Notes: a model not told the origin generated them from the sequence alone. Positions 20,394 through 30,591 are shown, numbered from the stretch's first letter. The stretch: DNA of 48,872 bases from Planctomycetota bacterium (GCA_021809365.1 JAKBAC010000006.1:1-48872); one strand, 5' to 3'. Translations and numbers: made by a program.

Positions 20394-21200
20394 TCAATGG
20401 GCGTTTTCATATTGTTGGGCTTCTTGAGATTGATTCAATTTTGCCAGTGATTCATAATATTGTTGCACCAGGGATTTGTATTGCGGCAACGTTTGATGCC
20501 GCATGGCATTGAGGATCATGTTGCGTTCGCGGGCGGGCAGGTTTCCCCATTGGTGCCGACGGGAGTTAACGTTTGTGAGATTCCCCGGATTCATCGGTGT
20601 TCCGCCGGGCCGGCGTGATTGTGTGGCGGAATTGCTGGGGTTCATCGGTGAATTTTGTCCGCCGTTGGATTGCTGCATGGACATGGATTGTTGTTCGGAT
20701 GACGATTGTTGCCGACCTCCACCTTTGCTTTGAGACTGCTGAGCCATTTTAATAAGTTCATCGAGCCGGGCGATGATGTCTTCCTGCACCTTTTGCGTTT
20801 TTGGGCCAGCATCGGCGGCGTTGAGCCGCCGGGCGCTCGTGCTCATATCTTGGAGAACTTGCCGCAAATCCTGATTGATCTGCTGCTGCGATGGGTGTGA
20901 TGTCAAGCCCTTATGCTTCACCCATGGCCAGCCCATCATGTTAAAAGTCCCGCCTGATCGCAAATTGGAGGATGGCGATGCGGCCCTGTTGATTGATGGT
21001 TGCTGCCCGGAGGTATCCGGTTTTCCCAGATGCAAGGGCAGCAGCACCGGTGGACGTGATCCGGATATGTCGCCACCATTCGAGTAAGCCAGACTGATCG
21101 ACCCGGAAGACATCAACGCCAGTGCGCCAACCGCCATCGTCGCCATGCCAATGATTGGTCTTCCGGCACCCGTCAGCAAATCACAAAATCCATCGCGCAT
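20394..21200 (-). CDS. Uncharacterised exported or anchored protein with a Gln/Ser-rich middle
   Basis: 268 residues from the ATG at 21200, chosen for a GAGGTG site seven bases upstream (a GTG at 21209 is also in frame). One hydrophobic stretch (about residues 15-38, MATMAVGALALMSSGSISLA) could be an anchor or uncleaved signal. Then come a helical part around residue 100-150, a Gln/Ser/Asn/Met-rich low-complexity linker, and a C-terminal domain with WGNLPARERNMILNAM and QYKSLVQQYYESLAKL. That last pattern recurs in many planctomycete and verrucomicrobial proteins near MoxR/DUF58 genes, from memory; function unknown. It is the first gene before the small protein and the TatD-like gene. Confidence 0.6.
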   Translation of the reverse strand: MRDGFCDLLTGAGRPIIGMATMAVGALALMSSGSISLAYSNGGDISGSRPPVLLPLHLGKPDTSGQQPSINRAASPSSNLRSGGTFNMMGWPWVKHKGLTSHPSQQQINQDLRQVLQDMSTSARRLNAADAGPKTQKVQEDIIARLDELIKMAQQSQSKGGGRQQSSSEQQSMSMQQSNGGQNSPMNPSNSATQSRRPGGTPMNPGNLTNVNSRRHQWGNLPARERNMILNAMRHQTLPQYKSLVQQYYESLAKLNQSQEAQQYENAH

Positions 21201-21226
21201 CGGCAACACCTCACGATCATGTAATC

Positions 21227-21255
21227 ATTATAGCCGAAAACTGTATGTCTGTCGG
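21227..21255 (-). promoter_or_regulatory. Likely promoter of the 20394-21200 gene
   Basis: On the minus strand a perfect TATAAT (21227-21232) has CCGACA 17 bp upstream (21250-21255), a 4/6 match to the -35 consensus. The predicted transcription start is about 20 bp before the chosen ATG. Confidence 0.4.
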
Positions 21256-21584
21256 CGTAGGTTCGCGGCTGTGTGTCATCGTGGTAAGCTCCTGTCGTCG
21301 GGCCGTTCTATTCGACGCTCCTTTGCCTAAGGCGCAAACTTAACCAAAAAATCCATGTCACTGCGATTGTGATCAAATCGCCCGGATATATTCGGTAGAT
21401 ACCTCTCTGTGGTTCCAGCCCCCTGTGTGTCATTCGTTGCTCGATGTTTCCCGCCCGTATTCTTGAACAGAAATCGTCACCGGCCCTTGCCGATGTTACG
21501 CTGTGGCGTTATGTTCATTTGCTGAAATTCATCGGAAGCGGATGCTGTATGGCAGCGCACCGTTTTGGCATAGGAGATATAGCT
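21256..21584. other. Gap between divergent genes, no gene seen
   Basis: This stretch separates the minus-strand 20394-21200 gene from the plus-strand gene at 21585. In-frame ATG codons at 21444-21549 could lengthen the latter but have no ribosome binding site as good as AGGAG at 21573-21577. Apart from the upstream part of that gene's leader nothing structured was noticed. Confidence 0.4.
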
Positions 21585-21941
21585 TTGAACGAATCGCAAA
21601 CTTCACCGGCGTTGAATGATTCCCAGAAGACGCTGCTCTATCAACCGGGCGTCCGCGTGGAAGTCACGCAGCAGATTGCTCAGCGATCCCATGTTTATCC
21701 AATCTGTGTGATCGGCACGGTGCTGCGGCAGGAACGACAGGAAAGCGGAAGCTGGTTTGCCCGTAATAAGGGAGATCGTTTCTGGCTGGACCGTCTGATT
21801 ATTCAAAAAGATGACGGCGAAAAAGTGGTGCTGAATCTTGATGAGTTTTCTTCAGTGAAGGTGCTGCAGGGCCTGGAACCCACAGCCGGCACCGCACCGC
21901 TGGTGCTTCCGAATTGCGATCGCGCCAGCTCACTGACGTAA
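21585..21941 (+). CDS. Conserved hypothetical protein, small beta-rich
   Basis: 118 residues from a TTG start with AGGAG eight bases upstream; an ATG at 21549 would add 12 residues. Beta-rich by composition: PGVRVEVTQQIAQRS, IGTVLRQERQESGSWFA, RFWLDRLIIQKDDGEK and VVLNLDEFSSVKVL. This looks like a small SH3-like or OB-like barrel; I recall similar short proteins in planctomycete and related genomes but know no function. No signal peptide. It is alone on its strand, convergent with recG. Confidence 0.65.
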   Translation: MNESQTSPALNDSQKTLLYQPGVRVEVTQQIAQRSHVYPICVIGTVLRQERQESGSWFARNKGDRFWLDRLIIQKDDGEKVVLNLDEFSSVKVLQGLEPTAGTAPLVLPNCDRASSLT

Positions 21942-22015
21942 TTCGCCGTTGAACCATGATGCTGCCGCGACAGGCCAAGCAATTCTCTCCGCGGATACAT
22001 CCATGCATCATTAAT

Positions 22016-24112
22016 TTATCCGACATCAGCCAACGGAAGGGCATCGCTGAAGCGGGAGCTTAGCTCCCGACGTAATTCCGAGTGCTCCGGACTGATGACA
22101 TGTGGGTCCGATTTGATAATGGCCTGGGCTTGTTCACGCGCGGCCGGCAATAAAAATGGATCCAGAAGCAAATCTGGAAAGAGCATGTCCGGGCGGCCAC
22201 TTTGTCGTTCGCCGACAATTTCTCCCATGCCTCTGATTTTCAGGTCTTCCTGGGCAATATCAAAACCGCTGGAGTATTTAATCATGGCGGTAATACGCGC
22301 CGGTGGATCGGGCGTGTCGCTTTCAAAAAGCAAAATGCACGCGGACTTATGGCTGCCCCGTCCCACCCGCCCACGGAGCTGGTGCAGTTGCGCGAGGCCG
22401 AATCGTTCGGAATGTTCGATAATCATCACGGTGGCGTTGGGCACATCCACACCGACTTCAATAATGGTTGTGCAAACCAGCACATCGACCTTGCCGAGCC
22501 GAAACTGCTCCATAACTTCGCGCCGCGCCGCGGCCTCCATGCGTCCATGCAGCAGTCCCACCCGATGATTTTTCAACTCCCCATCTTTGAGGTCATTGAA
22601 AGCCCGCGTGGCCCCCAGCAATTCAGCGGCATTTTCATCAATGGCGGGCAGCACGACATATCCCTGTCTCCCTGATTCAACCTGCTTGCGCAAATACGCA
22701 TACACTTCCGCCCGGCGGGCCGCGGGAACGGCGCGCGTGGCAACAGGCTGCCGCCCCGGCGGCAACTCATCAATTGTGGAGACATCCAGATCTCCAAATA
22801 CAGCCATCGCCAACGTGCGCGGAATGGGGGTGGCGGTCATGACAAGTGTATGCACGCCGGCATAGCGACCACGAATGATCGCACGCTGGTGCACACCAAA
22901 TTTATGCTGCTCATCGACCACCAGCATGGCGAGATTTTTGAAGCGGACCGCATCGCGCAGTATGGCGTGCGTGCCGATGACCAGACTGATGGACCCATCG
23001 GCCAATCCGGCCAGGGCAAGTTTTTTATCTGAGGGGCAAACCGCGGAAGTCAGCAACGTCATTTTCACCCGGCTATGGGCTAAATAGCGCTCAATCGAAA
23101 GCGCATGCTGTTGAGCCAGAACTTCAGTTGGAGCCAGGAGTGCGGCCTGAGCACCGGCGGCAATCGCGGAAAGCATGGCATAAAGCGCTACCACCGTTTT
23201 GCCGCTGCCTACATCTCCCTGCACCAGGCGATTCATGGGATGGCGGGCGGAAAGATCATGGCGCAGATCGGCGATGACCCGTTCCTGCGCGGCGGTCAGC
23301 GCGAACGGCAAAAGCGCACGGATGCGTCTGTCCACCGCATCATCCGTACGCAATGGCCGGGCATTCTGGATCGACTGCTGATAATGGCGTTTCATCCCCA
23401 CGGCCAGTTGGTGCAGCAGAAACTCATGAAATGCCAGGGAATGCCGCGCGATCTGCACATATTTCCACGCACCGGGGCGGTGAATCAATTCATACGCCTG
23501 ACGACGGGAGATCAGGCGACGCGCAGTTAAGGACTCGGCGGGAAGCCATTCTCGAATTTGCGGCAGCAGCGATGGAATATTCTTTTCCATAATGGCCGCA
23601 ATCACACGGCTGGTCAGATCCGCCGTGGCGGGATATACCGGCTTTAGATCCGGTGCGTCCGCGCTTGCGGCGTCGGTGGTCAGAAAGTCAATCCGCGGCG
23701 CAAGCATCTGCGGGCGGGAATTAAAATACTTCACCTTTCCGGTGGCGCGCACCTGCATGCCGGGAAGCAGTTTTTCCGCCATGAACATCTGGTTGAACCA
23801 TGTCAGCACACAGCGGCCCGATTCATCCTGCAGCAGGGCTTCGAACCGTGCGGGCCGTCGGCGAATGGCGCGGGTCTGGATGATCTGGCCTTCAATGGAG
23901 GCCAACTGACCGCTTTGCAGTCGCTCCACGACAACATGGCCCTGGGATTGGGCATAATCGCGTGGAAAGAGATTCAACAGATCGCCGCAGGTTGACACGC
24001 CCATGGCCTGGAAAATTTCAGCTCTTTTAGGCCCTACGCCGTGGGCGAATTGCACCGGAGATTCCAGTGCCGGTGGGCGAGCAGCGGCTAATTCTGAAGA
24101 TTCAGCGGCCAT
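22016..24112 (-). CDS. recG: ATP-dependent DNA helicase RecG
   Basis: 698 residues. RecG remodels stalled forks and branched DNA. An N-terminal wedge/OB domain (with GVGPKRAEIFQAMGV near residue 25 and LTWFNQMFMAEKLLPG) precedes superfamily 2 helicase motifs: QGDVGSGKTVVALYAM (I), VVDEQHKFGVHQR (II, DEQH box), MTATPIPRTLAM (III), then VLVCTTIIEVGVDVPNATVMI (V) and QLHQLRGRVGRGSHKS (VI). The tail has LKIRGMGEIVGERQSG. Length is normal. It begins 19 bp after the rny stop, so the two are probably cotranscribed. Confidence 0.95.
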   Translation of the reverse strand: MAAESSELAAARPPALESPVQFAHGVGPKRAEIFQAMGVSTCGDLLNLFPRDYAQSQGHVVVERLQSGQLASIEGQIIQTRAIRRRPARFEALLQDESGRCVLTWFNQMFMAEKLLPGMQVRATGKVKYFNSRPQMLAPRIDFLTTDAASADAPDLKPVYPATADLTSRVIAAIMEKNIPSLLPQIREWLPAESLTARRLISRRQAYELIHRPGAWKYVQIARHSLAFHEFLLHQLAVGMKRHYQQSIQNARPLRTDDAVDRRIRALLPFALTAAQERVIADLRHDLSARHPMNRLVQGDVGSGKTVVALYAMLSAIAAGAQAALLAPTEVLAQQHALSIERYLAHSRVKMTLLTSAVCPSDKKLALAGLADGSISLVIGTHAILRDAVRFKNLAMLVVDEQHKFGVHQRAIIRGRYAGVHTLVMTATPIPRTLAMAVFGDLDVSTIDELPPGRQPVATRAVPAARRAEVYAYLRKQVESGRQGYVVLPAIDENAAELLGATRAFNDLKDGELKNHRVGLLHGRMEAAARREVMEQFRLGKVDVLVCTTIIEVGVDVPNATVMIIEHSERFGLAQLHQLRGRVGRGSHKSACILLFESDTPDPPARITAMIKYSSGFDIAQEDLKIRGMGEIVGERQSGRPDMLFPDLLLDPFLLPAAREQAQAIIKSDPHVISPEHSELRRELSSRFSDALPLADVG

Positions 24113-24131
24113 AAAGAGCGTTCCGTTTAAC

Positions 24132-25754
24132 TTAACGCGCTAATTCGACGGCCCGAATTTCACGCAGCACGGTAATGCGGATTTCACCGGGAAACGTCAA
24201 CTCGGACTGAACGCGATTGGCGATTTCCCTGGCAATCAGCTTCGCAGTGGCATCATCACATTTTTCGGGATCCACAATCACCCGCACTTCGCGGCCCGCC
24301 TGAATGGCAAAAGCCTGGCGCACCTGCGGGAAGCTTGTCGCGATGCCTTCGAGTTCATGTAAGCGTTTGATGTAACGCTCCATCGACTCCCGCCGCGCGC
24401 CGGGCCGCGCGCCGCTGATGGCGTCAGCCGCCATGATTAACGGCGTATAGGGCGTGGTGGATGGAATATCATTATGGTGGCCTCCGATGGCGTTTAAGAC
24501 CGCTTCGGATTCATTAAATTTGCGGCAGAATTCCATGCCCAGTGCGGGGTGCCCGCCTTCCTGGTCATGATCCATGGCCTTGCCGATGTCGTGCAGCAAC
24601 CCCGCCCGGCGCGCCACCGTGCCATCAAGGCGCAGTTCATCGGCGAGCATCTGGGCGATAAACGCCACTTCCAGAGAATGACGCAGCACATTCTGGCCAT
24701 AGCTGGTGCGGTAATGCAGACGACCGAGCATTTCAACAATGCGCGGATGCAGGTTGGGGATATTGGCCTCAATAACCGCCTTTTTCCCGACATTGCGGAT
24801 ATTGTTCTCAATTTCCTTTTGCGTGGCCTGAAAAATTTCCTCAATGCGAGCCGGATGAATACGTCCGTCGGCAATGAGTTTTTCTAATGTCAGCTTGGCC
24901 ACTTCGCGGCGAATCGGATCAAAGCAATTTACCGTGATGACGCCCGGCGTGTCATCAATAATGACATCCACGCCCGTGACCTGTTCAAACGCGCGGATAT
25001 TGCGTCCCTCACGCCCGATGATCCGGCCTTTCATATCATCGCTGGGGATTGTGACGGCCTTGGTGGTGCCTTCGCTGGTCACTTCCGCCGCATAGCGTTG
25101 CATGGCCTGCAACATGATATTGGTGCTTTTCTGTCGGGCTTCATCTTTGGCTTGTTCCTCAATTTTCTCCACCATCACCGCCATGTCGTGCCGTACGTCG
25201 CCCTCCACGCGCTTGAGCAGAAGCTGTTTGGCCTCTTCCGGGGACATGTTGGTGATCTGCAGGAGAATTTCTTTCTCCCGTGCCACGGCTTGATCAAGCT
25301 GCTGTTCCTTGGCCTGCAGGTTGCGGTTGCGTTCACTGATGGATTTTTCAACGGATTCAAGATGCTTTTCCTTGGTGGTCAGCGTATCGAGTTTCTGATC
25401 CAGCGTATCCTCGCGCCGTAGAAGGCGCTGTTCAATGTTGCGCATCTCCTCACGCATCGTTTCCGTTTCGCGTTCGGCCTGCTCGCGTATTTTCAGGGCC
25501 GAATCCTTCGCCGTCAGTTGTGATTCACGCATGAGTTCGTCCGCCCGAGTTTTGGCTGCGGCCAGCAACTTGTCGGATTCCACCTTGCCCCGCAGAAGTG
25601 CGGATTTGCCCAGCACTTTGAGAATCAGCAATATGCCCACAGCCCCAGCCACAAGGCCGGCTCCCGCGGCAAGTGCGATGGCCAGTGTGGGATCAAAACC
25701 GCCATCGGCGAACGGTGACGAAAGGAACGCGAAGTGTGGGACAGCGTGTAGCAT
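24132..25754 (-). CDS. rny: Ribonuclease Y
   Basis: 540 residues. RNase Y is a membrane-anchored endonuclease that starts mRNA decay. A single transmembrane helix (about residues 20-45, ALAAGAGLVAGAVGILLIL) is followed by a long coiled coil (about 50-190), a KH domain with IPSDDMKGRIIGREGRNIRA, and an HD domain with the metal motif LLHDIGKAMDHDQEGGHP. The ATG at 25754 has GAGG eight bases upstream and is preferred to a TTG at 25766. recG follows closely. All key residues are present. Confidence 0.95.
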   Translation of the reverse strand: MLHAVPHFAFLSSPFADGGFDPTLAIALAAGAGLVAGAVGILLILKVLGKSALLRGKVESDKLLAAAKTRADELMRESQLTAKDSALKIREQAERETETMREEMRNIEQRLLRREDTLDQKLDTLTTKEKHLESVEKSISERNRNLQAKEQQLDQAVAREKEILLQITNMSPEEAKQLLLKRVEGDVRHDMAVMVEKIEEQAKDEARQKSTNIMLQAMQRYAAEVTSEGTTKAVTIPSDDMKGRIIGREGRNIRAFEQVTGVDVIIDDTPGVITVNCFDPIRREVAKLTLEKLIADGRIHPARIEEIFQATQKEIENNIRNVGKKAVIEANIPNLHPRIVEMLGRLHYRTSYGQNVLRHSLEVAFIAQMLADELRLDGTVARRAGLLHDIGKAMDHDQEGGHPALGMEFCRKFNESEAVLNAIGGHHNDIPSTTPYTPLIMAADAISGARPGARRESMERYIKRLHELEGIATSFPQVRQAFAIQAGREVRVIVDPEKCDDATAKLIAREIANRVQSELTFPGEIRITVLREIRAVELAR

Positions 25755-25766
25755 GGTCAACCTCAA

Positions 25767-27066
25767 TAGTTGCGGCTGAAGAATGACCCGCGCGGCGTTG
25801 ATGAAACATTCCGCCCCGGTGATTCAAAGCCTTTATATCGTGCTTTCGATACCGCACCATGCGGATCGAAGGTTGACACAGATGCGAACCTCTGCCAGCC
25901 ACGCTGTTCGCGTGGCCCATGATCAGGTTCGGATGCTTGACAAGGTTGGACGATAGCTTCAGTGATTGATATTTTTCGGCATGCCGCCGAAGTCATCAGG
26001 ATTTTCGTATCCGCATCAGCGCGCACAGCGGGCGCACCGGTGAAGACGGTTTTTCTAGTGGCATCGCGGTGTGCATTCCCGCCGCTACATCTCCGCTTCC
26101 GCCAAACCACAGGCCGGGGAGGGGTGATAGACGAGAAATTCTTAGCCCGCGAAGAGTTTGGATGGATCCTGAACAAAACACCTGATTCACCATTCGTCAA
26201 TCTATATCGATCCTACTTTACGGATCGTGCAGATACCGGAAGATAAATTCCGGACCCGCATAAACCAGCCTGCATATCCGATCGGGGAACGATCATAATT
26301 CCCATCGACGGAAGGTTTCACAGAACCTCGCAAGCCGTGTCAACCCAACGAGTTGCGCCAATTTTTTGGAGAGTTTTCACCAAGCATTGCCAAAGCTTGG
26401 CGACCATCCTCCGCTGAAATAAATGTTAACGTTTCATTGGGATATGGTCAACCCATCATCTCGGGCTTGTGACCGTTTTGAGACGCCCGTTTTTGTCGGG
26501 ATTTGGAAAACCGTCGGGAAGGCGGCAATTTCCGCTTGCGCGCCGGCGTAACGGTCGTGTTGCTACCACGCGGCTGCATGTATATTCCGACGTTTCCATT
26601 ACGGAAAATAAGCAGACGAATGGCAATCTGGAACGATAATTTAAATGAAATGTTGCGGCCCAACTGGAAACGCACAATATTCGCAAATGTGGTGGAGTGG
26701 CATAGTTTCCATAATTATTGGACTAAAGTCGGCGATTCGCACGAATAAATAGGAGAGGCCAGGCCGCGTGATTGACTGGCCGAGTTTTGATAATGAAAGT
26801 GGCCCGCATCTCCAGATGCGAAGTTTGGGTTGATTGGCAACGGAGTGCTCACAATAATGATTTTAGAGTCACAACGATTCGGGACCCTTGAACTGCCGAC
26901 TTCTGACGTTTTCAGGTTGTATAGCGGCTCGGTGATGAGAATTACGTCGTATTACGGCCTAAAATGATGGGTGACGGCGTGTGCCGCCGGACGATGATGC
27001 GGTCGGCTGACGTAAGCCCGGCTGAAAAGTAAATGGATTTATGCTGACAAGTCAAGGAGTTGATAT
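25767..27066. other. 1.3 kb region without a convincing gene, upstream of rny and csrA
   Basis: This gap separates divergent rny and csrA. Open frames exist (25763-26200 minus, 26503-26748 plus) but have poor composition and no recognised motif. Small structures are seen: a GGCCAG / CTGGCC inverted repeat at 26757-26781, and a GCATC-TCCA-GATGC hairpin at 26807-26820. The stretch 26230-26460 and 26820-27050 is more AT-rich than the genes. The last 30 bases hold the csrA ribosome binding site AAGGAG. It may contain long leaders, an RNA gene or decayed sequence. Confidence 0.5.
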
Positions 27067-27348
27067 ATGCTGGTACTCTCACGTCAGCGCGATGAAAGCA
27101 TTATGATTGGTGATAACATTGAGATCACCATTGTGGATATCCGCGGCGATAAGGTAAGGCTGGGAATCAATGCGCCAAATACCGTGCCTGTGCATCGCAA
27201 AGAAGTATACCAGGCAATCCAACGGGAGCGCGCAGGTGTCCCGCGGCAAAATGGGGACGCCCAGGGATCTCATCACTCCGTACCTGGAAATGCGGCGGCG
27301 GATTCGGGACACCTACCGGGCGGCGTTACGCCCGCGCCCGCCGACTAA
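27067..27348 (+). CDS. csrA: Carbon storage regulator CsrA
   Basis: 93 residues. CsrA binds GGA motifs in mRNA leaders and controls translation and decay. The core (residues 1-60) is canonical: [20 protein letters not shown], then [22 protein letters not shown], with the arginine after VPVH that contacts RNA. About 30 extra residues, Gly/Pro/Asn-rich and probably disordered, follow the core; most family members are 60-75 residues. AAGGAG lies eight bases before the ATG. The 3' end overlaps the stop of the convergent TIGR03790 gene by 4 bp. Confidence 0.93.
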   Translation: MLVLSRQRDESIMIGDNIEITIVDIRGDKVRLGINAPNTVPVHRKEVYQAIQRERAGVPRQNGDAQGSHHSVPGNAAADSGHLPGGVTPAPAD

Positions 27349-29084
27349 TAATGCAATATGCGGATTTCTCGAATGGCCTTGGCGAATAGCGGATTGGATT
27401 TGAATCTTGCTTTGCTGATACGTGGATCATGCTCAAATGGGTTATACAGCGGATCGCCGACATAGGCGATTCGCCAGCCCACTTGTGGTGTGGTGAGAAA
27501 ATAAACCTCCGCTTGCGTGAATCGGCCGGACAGTAACAACGGAAAAAACAAAGACGGCTGGGGAAAAGCCTGCAGATAAGGTTCAGCCACAGCTCCCAGC
27601 GTACCCACCACACCGTGCTTGAGCAGATTGATACACCAGCCGGTATCGGACGGATTGTGCAGCGTGGTCAATTCTAAACTGGCGACATGATAGCCCACAC
27701 ACCCGGGCAGCCATTGACACGAATCCACATAATGATGCAGCGAATACCAACCGCAATACAGCGCCGCACGCGGACAGTTTTTGGCCTGCAACAGGGCGGG
27801 TGTGTCATTGAGCACAACATGAATGGCCGCATTTTTCAAAATATATCCGGCGGTAGCGCGAATGTCGTGATCAAAGACGGCATACGGATCCGTGCCGTGC
27901 AGACCCCGCGCATCAAAATACGCCACACCATGCAGGCCTCGCCGCTGCACCTCAATGGAAGTGTGGATGATATTCATCACCATGCGGGGTGTCAGGCCAT
28001 CCAAGCGCGAGACCATGATTGCTTCAGGCTCATGACGATTGGTAGCGGCCTCATGCCAGATGGGCAGATAATCCGGATTAACATGCCACAGGATGGGGGG
28101 CCTGGCATGATACCAGAGCATCATCAGGTCATTGTCCAATGCGGTGCGCCGGCCATGCTGGGACAGATACATCTGATCGGAAAGCAGTTGTTCAGTCAGA
28201 CCGGTTATGCCAAATAGCTGAAATTGCAGTTGTCTCATTTTCTGGCGATTCATTGCACGATCACGCTGAATCGCCAGACGCTGATATTTCCGCAACTGCG
28301 CCCGCACACGTGTACGTTCGCTATCAAGTGCTTCCTTCTGAGCTATGGCCTTGAGGCTGTCCCCATGAACGTGCACCATCGCGGTCACGCCGCCGGGGCC
28401 GAAGAATTGCCGCAGCAGTGTGAAAAGCGCGTGGGCGTCGGGGCGGCGCAAAGCCGGCGGCAAATCCTGGTAGCGTTGAATGGCCAGCTTCACGGCGGTG
28501 CGAAAATTTGACAACGCCGCCTGGGCATACGCCGGCTCCGATTGGGTACCGGGCGTCGTGGTTGCGGGAGCGGTAATTGAGCCGCCGGAGGCGATGGCAT
28601 TGGCTTGTGCAGTGCCTTGCAGCAATTCGCTCGCGCAGTGGGTCAGATCGGCTTGTGTTTCGCTGAGGTCCCGCATCTGGGCCGGTGTGGGCATTTGCCG
28701 CCCTACACGCAACGGGATGCCATAGGTGGTTACAAGACATTTAATCTGTTTTTCCAGGTGGCGCTCCCGCAGAACTTGTTTGATCGTATCGGCGATGCGA
28801 GTGGTATAATAAGGGACGGGGACATCGTTGACATTATGATTCTCAAGATCCAGCACAATCAGATGTGTTGCCGGAATGTTTCGGGCTTTGATGTAATAGC
28901 GCCCGACCTGCCAGGAGCCTGGGATATTTCCATTGATGACTACAGCCACCTGGTCGGGGGTGAGGGCAGCCACAGGTGGGCCGGAAATAGTCATTGCGCC
29001 AAATGCGGCGAACAGTCCGGTCAGAAAAAGCACTGCGGGCGGATAAATGCAATGGGAGGTGTGGATACGGGGAAACTGGGGCAT
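27345..29084 (-). CDS. TIGR03790-family secreted protein
   Basis: 579 residues. N-terminal hydrophobic segment (about 12-32, [18 protein letters not shown]) is a likely signal peptide. The body starts with [17 protein letters not shown], then [20 protein letters not shown] and [14 protein letters not shown], a pattern typical of the TIGR03790 family, which is found in planctomycetes, acidobacteria and myxobacteria and has no known role. A conserved-looking C-terminal half has [29 protein letters not shown] and [13 protein letters not shown], reminiscent of a caspase-like/gingipain-like fold end, but I cannot assign residues. It stands 20 bp after the M20 gene stop region on the same strand. 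Confidence 0.75.
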   Translation of the reverse strand: MPQFPRIHTSHCIYPPAVLFLTGLFAAFGAMTISGPPVAALTPDQVAVVINGNIPGSWQVGRYYIKARNIPATHLIVLDLENHNVNDVPVPYYTTRIADTIKQVLRERHLEKQIKCLVTTYGIPLRVGRQMPTPAQMRDLSETQADLTHCASELLQGTAQANAIASGGSITAPATTTPGTQSEPAYAQAALSNFRTAVKLAIQRYQDLPPALRRPDAHALFTLLRQFFGPGGVTAMVHVHGDSLKAIAQKEALDSERTRVRAQLRKYQRLAIQRDRAMNRQKMRQLQFQLFGITGLTEQLLSDQMYLSQHGRRTALDNDLMMLWYHARPPILWHVNPDYLPIWHEAATNRHEPEAIMVSRLDGLTPRMVMNIIHTSIEVQRRGLHGVAYFDARGLHGTDPYAVFDHDIRATAGYILKNAAIHVVLNDTPALLQAKNCPRAALYCGWYSLHHYVDSCQWLPGCVGYHVASLELTTLHNPSDTGWCINLLKHGVVGTLGAVAEPYLQAFPQPSLFFPLLLSGRFTQAEVYFLTTPQVGWRIAYVGDPLYNPFEHDPRISKARFKSNPLFAKAIREIRILHY

Positions 29085-29107
29085 GAGGGAACAGCTCCGT
29101 TGCGGTG

Positions 29108-30298
29108 TTAGCGTTCAGTGGCAAACTTCATCGCCAGAGCGGACATGATGCGAATGCCCGCGGCGACAGCGGTATCAGGAAAATCATATCGGGGATTATG
29201 CAGCATCGGGTAGGTTTTGCGCCCGCGTGGGCGGGTTCCAAGAATAAAAAAGCATCCGGGCACGCGCCGCAGGTAGTGGGCAAAATCCTCACTCCATAGG
29301 AATGGCTGATCCAAAAGATGGACATTGCCAGCACCCATAGCCTCTCTGGCCGTATCATGAAACATTTGATATACAGGCAGGCTGTTGATTGTTGCAGGTG
29401 TGCCGCTGGACAATTGCAATTCGGCGCGGCAACCATGCACAACGGCCACGGCGGTACTGACCTCACGGATCAGGCTGATGGTCTGCCGACGCACGGCAGC
29501 CGCCAAGGTGCGTAGCGTTCCGCTGAAGGTGGCAAAGTCCGGAACCACATTGCTGGCCTGCCCGGCATTAATTGTTCCGACCGTAAAAACGACGGTATCA
29601 GTTGGCGAAATGCGTTGGGTAATGGCGGAGGAAATTTCCGTCATCAGTGCCGCCGCGCATTGAATGGGGTTCTTCCCCTTGTGCGGATAGGCCGAATGCG
29701 TGCCGACGCCGCGCACGACAATGGTAATGGTATCGACCGCAGCCAGCAGGCCGCCGGGGCGAGAGGCGACATGTCCGACCTCCAATTCCGGCCAGCCATG
29801 GAGGCCGAAGATGGCCTGCACGGGCGGTGATTCCAGAACGCCATCCTCACACATGCGCACGGCACCGTTGCGGCCTTCTTCCGCCGGCTGAAAAATCAAC
29901 TTAACCCTGATATCGGGTGGCAGCGATTGTGCCGCCAGAAATGCCGCCGTGCCCAAGAGTACTGCCATGTGGCCATCATGGCCGCAGGCGTGCATCAGGC
30001 CCGGTCGGCGGCTTTGCCATGCGGCGTTGGTGGCTTCCGTTACGGGTAACGCATCCATATCCGCGCGCAGGGCGACGCAGCGATTTCCGTGTCCTATTTC
30101 CGCCATTAAGCCCGTACCACCTCCCAAACCGCGTCGAAATGGGATGTCCAGGCGCGTTAATTCCGCCGCAATCAGATCACTGGTGTTCCGCTCCTCGTAG
30201 GCGAGTTCGGGAATCTGATGGAATTGATGGCGCAATTTTACCGCGTGGCGAATCATGCGGTCCGTAGCCGGAAAGTTCGGGAATAGTGGTTCAATCAT
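29108..30298 (-). CDS. M20-family amidohydrolase (hippurate / IAA-amino acid hydrolase type)
   Basis: 396 residues. These enzymes cleave N-acyl or N-aminoacyl amides with a two-metal site. Visible signatures are HQIPELAYEERNTSDLI near residue 30, ALRADMDALPVTE, MHACGHDGHMAVLLGTAAFL (metal ligands), LIFQPAEEGRNGAVRMCEDG and LWSEDFAHYLRRVPGCFFILG. The dimerisation domain lies between. The ATG at 30298 is chosen because the longer frame to 30382 runs into repeat copy C. Substrate not predictable. It lies 23 bp upstream of the TIGR03790 gene on the same strand and may be cotranscribed. Confidence 0.87.
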   Translation of the reverse strand: MIEPLFPNFPATDRMIRHAVKLRHQFHQIPELAYEERNTSDLIAAELTRLDIPFRRGLGGGTGLMAEIGHGNRCVALRADMDALPVTEATNAAWQSRRPGLMHACGHDGHMAVLLGTAAFLAAQSLPPDIRVKLIFQPAEEGRNGAVRMCEDGVLESPPVQAIFGLHGWPELEVGHVASRPGGLLAAVDTITIVVRGVGTHSAYPHKGKNPIQCAAALMTEISSAITQRISPTDTVVFTVGTINAGQASNVVPDFATFSGTLRTLAAAVRRQTISLIREVSTAVAVVHGCRAELQLSSGTPATINSLPVYQMFHDTAREAMGAGNVHLLDQPFLWSEDFAHYLRRVPGCFFILGTRPRGRKTYPMLHNPRYDFPDTAVAAGIRIMSALAMKFATER

Positions 30299-30370
30299 CG
30301 CAGCACCGTCATGCAAACTAGCCGCTACGGGAAAATTTTGCAAACGCCTGATCGTTATCGGCGACACAGG

Positions 30371-30452
30371 GCGTGGCAACAAATCCGCATGATGATGCCG
30401 TCATGCGCCATTCTGATTTTAGCCGCGTGTGCTTGCACCGCGCGTTTCGCGA
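30371..30452 (+). repeat. Dispersed intergenic repeat, copy C
   Basis: Begins GGCGTGGCAACAAATCCGC (nearly identical to the start of copy D) and ends with the core TAGCCGCGTGTGCTTGCACC then GCGCGTTTCGCG. The middle is shorter than in the other copies. It lies between the M20 gene start and a small transcription unit before thiC. Confidence 0.75.
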
Positions 30453-30519
30453 GCCAATACCACGCGCTGGAAAACTGCCACGCCAGCGACATAACTATCG
30501 ATAATACAAGGAGTTAGAA

Positions 30520-30591
30520 ATGCCCGAAAAAATAATTACGTTTTCTGAACCGGAGCGGAATGCCGGGCGTATAATAAATTGTCACGGGTAA
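30520..30591 (+). CDS. Candidate 23-residue peptide gene
   Basis: An ATG at 30520 with AAGGAG at about 30508-30513 opens 23 codons (MPEKIITFSEPERNAGRI...). A strong rho-independent terminator follows 48 bp after the stop. The spacing of ribosome binding site, short frame and terminator looks like a real transcription unit. Only its tail, if any, is shared with the TPP riboswitch, whose promoter starts after the terminator. No similarity is recognised. It could also be a small RNA with an accidental frame. Confidence 0.35.
   Translation: MPEKIITFSEPERNAGRIINCHG

Noticed and set aside
25763..26200. 145-codon minus-strand frame upstream of rny
   Set aside because: Random-looking Arg/Ser/Pro composition, no ribosome site, and it runs into the rny start.
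26503..26748. Plus-strand 81-codon frame in the gap before csrA
   Set aside because: No family, no ribosome site; composition not gene-like, though the inner part from 26578 cannot be fully excluded.
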